DNA from: Christensenella sp. UBA1782
GTDB taxonomy: Bacteria > Bacillota > Clostridia > Christensenellales > DTU072
Direction of reading: 5' to 3'
Length of the DNA stretch: 10,022 nucleotides
NCBI GenBank assembly: GCA_002315475.1
Contig: DCGI01000099.1
Location: 253 to 10,274 of the forward strand
Every line of letters begins with the position of its first letter. Position 1 is the stretch's first letter. Positions 6,141-10,022 of this stretch are shown here, one piece after another. A program made the position numbers and the translations under genes. A model generated the notes under the pieces. That model worked only from the letters and a program-made list of their open reading frames with translations, was not told the origin of the DNA and searched no databases.

Positions 6141-6242
6141 GTGAACCAGGGGACGTTTCTGCTGGTTCAAATTTAACCGGGGGACAGATGTGTGAACCTG
6201 GGGACGTTTCTGCTGGTTCAAATTTAACCGGGGGACAGATGT
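6141..6242. repeat. Two tandem copies of a 51-bp intergenic repeat (GGGGACGTTTCT family)
   Basis: Copy 1 is 6141-6191 and copy 2 is 6192-6242; they differ at one base (A6148 versus T6199). Each unit holds GAACC(A/T)GGGGACGTTTCT and then GCTGGTTC, so in copy 1 GAACCA (6143-6148) and TGGTTC (6163-6168) can pair. A second G-rich element, AACCGGGGGACAGATGT, ends the unit. The copies lie immediately after the upp terminator and 87 nt before the next start codon. The near-identity points to recent duplication. The core is the same family as the palindrome at 1583-1655. Confidence 0.92.
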
Positions 6243-6329
6243 GAAAAAACGTTTTTTACAGTTTTGTTAAAAACAATATTGAAGATTCCTTTTTATTACT
6301 GCAGGAACAATCATAAAACGAAGAATAAA

Positions 6330-7289
6330 ATGAAAATATTGACTATCGGTCAGAACGACGCAGGGCAGAGAATTGACAAGTTTTTGTCGAAGGCCGTCAA
6401 GGGACTTCCTCAGTCTCTGCTTTATAAGTTTCTGAGAACCAAAAAAATAAAGCTCAACCGTAAACGTGCTGAGCCATCAGATATGCTGAACGTCGGGGAT
6501 GAAATTCAGCTGTTTATCAAGGACGAATTTTTTGATACTCCTGATAAGGACGAAACAGCTCTTTCATCAATTAAGCCTAAGCTCGACATAGTATTTGAAA
6601 ACAAGGATATTATCCTGATTAACAAACGTCCCGGCGTTGTAGTCCACGAAGACGATGAAGGCCGTGATAATACGCTCGTTATGCATCTAAAGGCATATCT
6701 TCTTCAGAAGGGAGAGTATGACCCGAAGAACGAGCAGTCTTTTGCTCCTGCCCTGTGCAACCGCATTGACCGTAACACAGGCGGAATCGTAATTGCCGCC
6801 AAGAACGCAGCAGCTCTCAGGGATATGAATGAACGAATCAGAAGCGGCCAGATATCAAAATATTATCTTTGCGCCGTTCACGGGGTTCCTGCACGTCCTT
6901 CGGCTAAGCTTTGCGCGTATCTTCGTAAAGATGAACGCACCAACTCCGTAGACGTCTCTGATACTCCAAGGCCCGGATATAAGGAGATTATCACCGGTTA
7001 CCGACTGCTCGGTTCCCGCGAAGGCGACAGCCTTCTTGAAATTCGTCTTTATACCGGCCGCACGCATCAGATCCGTGCCCATATGGCTCACATCGGCCTG
7101 TCACTTCTCGGCGAAGGCAAATACGGAGTCAACCGTGATGACCGCAAACGGGGTTACCGCCACCAGGCTCTGTATTCCTATAAACTCCGCTTCGATTTTG
7201 ACAAAACCGGTGACGTTCTTGACTATCTTGCCGGCAGAGAATTTTCTCTTTCATACGACGACGTCTGGTTCGTCAAGGATTTTATCTGA
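6330..7289 (+). CDS. RluA-family 23S rRNA pseudouridine synthase (RluC/RluD-like)
   Basis: A 319-residue enzyme that would isomerise specific uridines in RNA, most likely large-subunit rRNA, to pseudouridine. An N-terminal S4-like RNA-binding domain (about 12-62, with RIDKFLSKAVKGLPQSLLYKFLRTKKI-type spacing and VGDEI) precedes the catalytic domain. Catalytic landmarks are IILINKRPGVVVH (94-106), the active-site motif NRIDRNTGG (144-152, catalytic D147; families usually show HRLDRxTSG), and YTGRTHQIRAHMAH (241-254). The exact target site cannot be told from sequence alone. The ATG at 6330 begins the conserved domain. The ribosome binding site is weak (GAAGAA about 4 nt upstream), and an in-frame TTG at 6264 would add 22 non-conserved residues. 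No clear promoter is visible between the tandem repeats and the start. It shares a bidirectional terminator with the convergent rpsR. Confidence 0.92.
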   Translation: MKILTIGQNDAGQRIDKFLSKAVKGLPQSLLYKFLRTKKIKLNRKRAEPSDMLNVGDEIQLFIKDEFFDTPDKDETALSSIKPKLDIVFENKDIILINKRPGVVVHEDDEGRDNTLVMHLKAYLLQKGEYDPKNEQSFAPALCNRIDRNTGGIVIAAKNAAALRDMNERIRSGQISKYYLCAVHGVPARPSAKLCAYLRKDERTNSVDVSDTPRPGYKEIITGYRLLGSREGDSLLEIRLYTGRTHQIRAHMAHIGLSLLGEGKYGVNRDDRKRGYRHQALYSYKLRFDFDKTGDVLDYLAGREFSLSYDDVWFVKDFI

Positions 7290-7291
7290 AT

Positions 7292-7326
7292 AAAAAAGCA
7301 GCCGCACGAATGCAGCTGCTTTTTTA
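7292..7326. terminator. Bidirectional intrinsic terminator between the pseudouridine synthase gene and rpsR
   Basis: AAAAAAGCAGC (7292-7302) pairs perfectly with GCTGCTTTTTT (7315-7325), with an inner GCA/TGC helix. The A-run on one side and T-run on the other allow termination on both strands. It lies 3 nt after one stop codon (7287-7289) and 12 nt from the other (7339-7341). Confidence 0.9.
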
Positions 7327-7338
7327 TCGGATAATGAC

Positions 7339-7608
7339 TCAGTCTCCGATGTAAGGAAGAAGGGCGACCTGACGTGCACGCTTGATGGCTGTGTTCAGCT
7401 CTCTCTGATGCAGAGCGCAGGTTCCGGAAACGCGGCGGGGAAGAATCTTTCCGCTCTCGCTGATGAACTTGCGGATGCGTCCGATGTCCTTGTAATCAAT
7501 GTAATCAATCTTGTCTTCGCAGAAAATGCAAACCTTTTTTCTGCGGCGGTTCATGGTAGCGGGACGTGCTGCTCTGGGAGCACGATCCTTTTCGGGCTGT
7601 CTATCCAT
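7339..7608 (-). CDS. rpsR: 30S ribosomal protein S18 (zinc-binding form)
   Basis: An 89-residue S18, a small-subunit protein that pairs with S6 on the ribosome. The family core is intact: KVCIFCEDKIDYIDYKD (25-41), KFISESGKILPRRVSGTCALHQREL (47-71) and the C-terminal AIKRARQVALLPY (74-86). C27/C30 and C64/H67 form a possible zinc site that many Firmicute S18 proteins lack, matching the C+ form of L28 in this window. The N-terminus (1-22) is basic and Ala/Pro-rich. The ATG at 7608 is preceded by AAGGAGT (7623-7617) at 8 nt. It is the last gene of the rpsF-ssb-rpsR operon, 42 nt after ssb, and ends at the bidirectional terminator. Confidence 0.95.
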   Translation of the reverse strand: MDRQPEKDRAPRAARPATMNRRRKKVCIFCEDKIDYIDYKDIGRIRKFISESGKILPRRVSGTCALHQRELNTAIKRARQVALLPYIGD

Positions 7609-7650
7609 TATAGAATACTCCTTAATATTTAAAATTTAAGTTGCCGTGCG

Positions 7651-8094
7651 TCAGAAGGGGAGATCGTCCTCGTTCTTGACTACGTCGAAGCTTTCGGCGG
7701 CAGCCGGTGCGGCATAAGATTCACCGGATGCAAAGGGAGCAGAAGGTCCGCCTTCGGTCTTGGAGTCAACGAACATAGCTTCGTCAACAACAACCTCGGT
7801 TGAATAACGGGTCTGGTTCTGCTGATCGGTCCACTTTCTTACCTGAAGGGAACCGGTGATGCAAAGGGCTGAGCCCTTCTTAAAGAAACGTGTAATGAAT
7901 TCAGCGGTCTGACGCCATGCAACGCAGTTGATAAAGTCTGTCATCTGCTGTGCCTGACCCTCATTTGAGCGGGTGCGGCGGTTGATTGCAAGGGTGAAAG
8001 ATACGACTGATACGCTGTTCTGTGTGGTTTTAAGTTCGGGGTCTGCTGTAAGTCTGCCGCAAAGGATTACTTTGTTGAGATTCAGATTAGACAT
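7651..8094 (-). CDS. ssb: Single-stranded DNA-binding protein
   Basis: A 147-residue SSB that coats single-stranded DNA in replication, repair and recombination. The OB-fold occupies about residues 5-108. It begins with LNKVILCGRLTADPELK and includes the aromatic FINCVAWRQTAEF segment and GSLQVRKW. A flexible low-complexity linker (about 112-138) leads to the acidic tip EDDLPF (142-147), the partner-binding hook used by many SSBs. The ATG at 8094 has AAGAGGT (8108-8102) 7 nt upstream. It sits between rpsF (40-nt gap) and rpsR (42-nt gap). This gene order is highly conserved in bacteria and identifies it as the main chromosomal SSB rather than a phage or plasmid copy. Confidence 0.96.
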   Translation of the reverse strand: MSNLNLNKVILCGRLTADPELKTTQNSVSVVSFTLAINRRTRSNEGQAQQMTDFINCVAWRQTAEFITRFFKKGSALCITGSLQVRKWTDQQNQTRYSTEVVVDEAMFVDSKTEGGPSAPFASGESYAAPAAAESFDVVKNEDDLPF

Positions 8095-8134
8095 AAGAAA
8101 TACCTCTTAAAATAAAATATTTTAAGAACCCGGA

Positions 8135-8578
8135 TTATTCAGCAGTTTCAGCGGGAGCAGCTTCTTCAGTTACTACGGGAGCTTCGGCAGCCTCTTCAGC
8201 AGGGGCAGCTTCCACAGCGGCGGCAGCAGCAGCGGCAGCCTTGTCGGCGGCGCGGCGGATTACCTTTTCGACGGTCTCCTCGTCAAGCTTCAGAATAAGG
8301 GTGCGCATGACGGATTCGTCGATGTTGAGAAGTCTTTCCAGCTCAGCAGGGAATGCGGGTTCACTTCTGAAGGTTACGATAGTGTAGTAGCCTTCCTTTT
8401 TGTCGTTGATGGGGTACTCAAGACGGCGCTTGCCCCATTCAGCCTTGTCTACAATCTCACCGTTTGCCTCGATGAGTCCTACGAATTTGCCGACTGTTGC
8501 AGCCGTGGCCTCTGTGCCGTTGGCAACATCAGTGATGAAAAGCAGTTCGTATGCGCCTTTTACATTTTTGTTATCCAT
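8135..8578 (-). CDS. rpsF: 30S ribosomal protein S6 with Ala/Glu-rich C-terminal tail
   Basis: A 147-residue S6; the globular domain is about residues 6-105 and typical S6 is ~95-100. Landmarks are YELLFITD (10-17), the EANGEIVDKAEWGKRRLEYPI stretch (37-57), GYYTIVTFRS (63-72) and LNIDESVMRTLILKLDE (84-100). S6 binds S18 and the central domain of 16S rRNA. After residue ~108 comes a tail made almost only of Ala, Glu, Pro and Val, including eight consecutive alanines (114-121). The ATG at 8578 has a strong AAGGAGGT (8591-8584) 5 nt upstream, and that site can be masked by leader pairing. First gene of the rpsF-ssb-rpsR operon, from a consensus promoter at 8658-8686. Confidence 0.95.
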   Translation of the reverse strand: MDNKNVKGAYELLFITDVANGTEATAATVGKFVGLIEANGEIVDKAEWGKRRLEYPINDKKEGYYTIVTFRSEPAFPAELERLLNIDESVMRTLILKLDEETVEKVIRRAADKAAAAAAAAVEAAPAEEAAEAPVVTEEAAPAETAE

Positions 8579-8583
8579 ATTTT

Positions 8584-8650
8584 ACCTCCTTATGGACATA
8601 TGACCGCGCCGCATAGCGCGGTAAGGAGACGGGTAAATTTTCCCGCACCG
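8584..8650 (-). promoter_or_regulatory. rpsF leader that can sequester the ribosome binding site (candidate S6:S18 control element)
   Basis: In the transcript, CTCCTTA (from 8628-8622) can pair with TAAGGAG (from 8592-8586), which is part of the rpsF Shine-Dalgarno. Between them ACCGCGC (8622-8616) pairs with GCGCGGT (8609-8603) around a 6-nt loop. The result is a two-level hairpin that closes the ribosome binding site. A further small hairpin (CGGG 8645-8642 / CCCG 8633-8630) lies near the 5' end. Bacterial rpsF leaders are known to bind S6:S18 through a CCG-containing structured motif. This one contains CCG next to the outer helix, but I have not matched it to the published consensus. Confidence 0.6.
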
Positions 8651-8657
8651 AGATAAT

Positions 8658-8686
8658 ATTATACTGCCTATTCACAATTTTGTCAA
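8658..8686 (-). promoter_or_regulatory. Consensus sigma-A promoter of rpsF-ssb-rpsR
   Basis: Perfect TTGACA (8686-8681) and perfect TATAAT (8663-8658) with a 17-nt spacer on the minus strand. The start near 8651 gives a leader of about 72 nt. Such a full-consensus promoter suits a highly expressed ribosomal-protein operon. Confidence 0.92.
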
Positions 8687-8765
8687 CATTTTTTTAATAT
8701 TTTTCACGATTTTATTGCGTTTTTACATATATATTTTAATAAAAGCATCTTTTTTGCATATTTCA

Positions 8766-8794
8766 TTGCAAAACAATGCTTCATATGATAAAAT
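8766..8794 (+). promoter_or_regulatory. Promoter for the oxidoreductase gene, with extended -10
   Basis: TTGCAA (-35, 8766-8771), a 17-nt spacer and TAAAAT (-10, 8789-8794) preceded by TGA (8786-8788), an extended -10. Start near 8801 gives a leader of about 120 nt. The 8687-8765 stretch between this and the divergent rpsF promoter is A/T-rich and holds no other feature I can support. Confidence 0.6.
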
Positions 8795-8818
8795 TTACAA
8801 AAAGATATTTGCAAAACA
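8766..8818. repeat. Direct repeat TTGCAAAACA flanking the oxidoreductase promoter (possible operator pair)
   Basis: TTGCAAAACA occurs at 8766-8775, on the -35, and again at 8809-8818, just after the predicted start. The copies are 43 bp apart, close to four helical turns. The first copy is also part of a dyad, CATTG (8764-8768) / CAATG (8774-8778). The arrangement would suit a repressor bound at two sites, but none is known here. Confidence 0.3.
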
Positions 8819-8826
8819 GGTGTATA

Positions 8827-8901
8827 GCGTGAATCATTTGGATTTCCGTATCTGAAGATATTTTAGTTTCACGCCCACTTTGTGCCCGTCTGTGCAAAGT
8901 G
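8827..8901 (+). other. Two hairpins in the oxidoreductase leader
   Basis: GCGTGAA (8827-8833) pairs with TTCACGC (8868-8874) over a 34-nt loop. CACTTTG (8876-8882) pairs with CAAAGTG (8895-8901), extended inward by wobble pairs. The second hairpin ends 5 nt before the AAAGGA ribosome binding site. There is no T-run, so these are not terminators. They could be a small regulatory leader or mRNA stabilisers. Confidence 0.4.
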
Positions 8902-8921
8902 CGAAGAAAGGAATGGTTATT

Positions 8922-9929
8922 ATGATAAACGTAGCTATGATCGGCTTCGGCGGAATCGCCCAGGCCCACAAAAACGCACATCTGAAGATGGAAGCAGCCG
9001 GTAAGGAACGCCTGGTTGCCATCTGTGACATAACCCCCGAGGCTTTCACAAAAAGAATAAAAATCAACATCGATACCGGTGAACCTATTAAGGAAGGAAA
9101 CTTCAATAAATATACCGACCTCGAAGAAATGCTCTCAAAAGAGAAAATCGACCTTATCGATATCTGCATCCCTTCGTATCTTCATGCAGAATATGCGGCC
9201 AAAATGCTTGAGAGAGGCTATGACGTTCAGTCCGAAAAGCCGATGGCGCTCAATTCCGCCGACTGCGAAAAGGTGCTTGCAGCACAGAAAAAGTCCGGAA
9301 AGCATCTGATGATCGGCCAGTGTCTGCGTTTTTACGGCGAATACGAATACCTCAACAAGATTATTCAGGAAAAGACCTTCGGCGAGGTAAAAGGAGTACT
9401 GCTTCAGCGTCTGTCTCCGCTTCCCAAGTGGTCATGGCAGAACTGGTATCAGGATTTCACGAAGTCCGGCAGCGTAATCTGCGATATGCAGATTCATGAC
9501 CTTGATATGGTAAGATATCTCTTCGGTGAACCCGCCTGGGTTGAATGCCATGCTTCTACTAAGAACGTAAAGTACGATATGGCCCAGATTACTTTCGGCT
9601 ATGACTTCCCCTGCCTCTCAATCGGAGACTGGACGCTCGTCGGCCGCAAGTTCTCTCATCATTACAGAGTAAGCTTTGAGAAGGCTACCGTTGAAATGGA
9701 CGGCGGAAAGGTCACGGTTTACCCGAATGACGGTTCGCCGGCTTACGAACCCGAATACCGTCATATCGGCGGCATCGAGGGCGAAATCGAGTACTATCTC
9801 GACCTGCTCGAAAATGACAAGCCGAACACGAAGAATCCTCCAGAGAGTGCCGCCGGCACGATTAAGCTCGTTGAGGCCTGCTGGAAATCCGCCGACCTCG
9901 GCGGTGCCCGCGTAAATTTCAGAGACTGA
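8922..9929 (+). CDS. Gfo/Idh/MocA-family NAD(P)-dependent oxidoreductase
   Basis: A 335-residue cytoplasmic dehydrogenase of the family that oxidises sugars, inositols or related hydroxy compounds with NAD(P). The Rossmann domain starts at residue 2 with VAMIGFGGIAQAH (4-16). It continues with LVAICDI (31-37), DLIDICIPSYLHAEYA (77-92) and the family signature SEKPMA (104-109), whose lysine (K106) is usually catalytic. The C-terminal domain shows GSVICDMQIHDLDMVRYLFG (183-202), with D188 and H192 in the usual active-site region. The ATG at 8922 begins the Rossmann fold and has AAAGGA (8907-8912) 9 nt upstream; an ATG at 8913 abuts that site. The exact substrate cannot be read from sequence, and no sugar transporter or regulator is adjacent. 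Apparently monocistronic, with its own promoter and terminator. Confidence 0.92.
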   Translation: MINVAMIGFGGIAQAHKNAHLKMEAAGKERLVAICDITPEAFTKRIKINIDTGEPIKEGNFNKYTDLEEMLSKEKIDLIDICIPSYLHAEYAAKMLERGYDVQSEKPMALNSADCEKVLAAQKKSGKHLMIGQCLRFYGEYEYLNKIIQEKTFGEVKGVLLQRLSPLPKWSWQNWYQDFTKSGSVICDMQIHDLDMVRYLFGEPAWVECHASTKNVKYDMAQITFGYDFPCLSIGDWTLVGRKFSHHYRVSFEKATVEMDGGKVTVYPNDGSPAYEPEYRHIGGIEGEIEYYLDLLENDKPNTKNPPESAAGTIKLVEACWKSADLGGARVNFRD

Positions 9930-9933
9930 CAAC

Positions 9934-9957
9934 AAGGGGCGCAAGTCGCCCCTTTTT
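9934..9957 (+). terminator. Intrinsic terminator of the oxidoreductase gene
   Basis: AAGGGGCG (9934-9941) pairs perfectly with CGCCCCTT (9947-9954) over a 5-nt loop, and five T residues follow (9953-9957). It begins 5 nt after the stop codon. Confidence 0.92.
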
Positions 9958-9968
9958 ATTTGCTGTGG

Positions 9969-10022
9969 TGAACCGTGGCGGACCGGGGGACGGTTCTGCG
10001 GACCAGGGGACGTTTCCGGTGG
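9969..10022. repeat. Third locus of the GGGGACGGTTCT-family intergenic repeat (cut by window edge)
   Basis: After a GTGAACC start (9969-9975 region) two short units follow with a 20-nt period. The first is GCGGACC plus GGGGACGGTTCT (core at 9986-9997); the second is GCGGACC plus GGGGACGTTTCC (core at 10006-10017). Both core variants found elsewhere in the window (CGGTT and CGTTT) therefore occur side by side here. The element follows the oxidoreductase terminator directly and continues past base 10022. Confidence 0.8.

Noticed and set aside
6141..6242. Possible mini CRISPR array
   Set aside because: The copies join directly with no unique spacer, the unit is 51 bp, there are only two, and no cas gene is present.
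6264..6329. TTG start adding 22 residues to the pseudouridine synthase
   Set aside because: The added residues are not family-like, no ribosome binding site precedes the TTG, and the S4-like domain begins right after the ATG at 6330.
8880..8921. ATG starts at 8880 or 8913 for the oxidoreductase
   Set aside because: The first lies inside a leader hairpin without a ribosome binding site, and the second abuts AAAGGA with no spacing. The Rossmann fold begins directly after the ATG at 8922.

Overview
The window looks like chromosomal DNA from an anaerobic Firmicute of the class Clostridia, probably the Oscillospirales/Ruminococcaceae side. This placement is inference. It rests on the zinc-type (four-ligand) ribosomal proteins L28 and S18, a threonylcarbamoyl-tRNA methylthiotransferase (MtaB type), PurL-like sequence of the clostridial long-PurL kind, very consensus-like housekeeping promoters with 17-bp spacers, and AGGAGG-type ribosome binding sites. 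Most of the content is housekeeping; no phage, conjugation, CRISPR or defence genes are seen.

Layout. 1-351 (-): N-terminal part of a membrane-anchored protein of unknown function, running off the left edge. 352-519: divergent promoters. 520-708 (+): rpmB (L28) and its terminator. 855-1583 (+): a DUF6873-like, predicted pentein-fold protein. 1583-1655: a 73-nt nested palindrome from an intergenic repeat family. 1660-5246 (-): a two-gene operon, mtaB followed by a cysteine synthase fused to an N-terminal half that resembles a decayed PurL. 5453-6082 (+): upp, with its own promoter and terminator. 6141-6242: two 51-bp tandem repeats of the same repeat family. 6330-7289 (+): an RluA-type pseudouridine synthase that shares a bidirectional terminator with the convergent rpsF-ssb-rpsR operon (8578-7339, -). 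That operon has a consensus promoter and a leader that can mask the rpsF ribosome binding site. 8922-9929 (+): a Gfo/Idh/MocA oxidoreductase with its own promoter and a structured leader. 9969-10022: a third locus of the repeat family, cut by the right edge.

How it fits together. Three themes are visible: translation and RNA modification (L28, S6, S18, MtaB, RluA-type synthase), sulfur and nucleotide metabolism (cysteine synthase fusion, uracil salvage), and one sugar-type oxidoreductase. The most unusual object is the 746-residue fusion. Its C-terminal ~295 residues are an intact PLP-dependent cysteine synthase. Its first ~420 residues follow the order of landmarks in clostridial PurL but lack the PurL catalytic motifs, so it may be a pseudoenzyme or regulatory module. 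The second theme is an intergenic repeat with core GGGGACGGTTCT (variant GGGGACGTTTCT) at three separate gene 3' ends, in three different architectures. All family assignments come from reading motifs; no database search was run.
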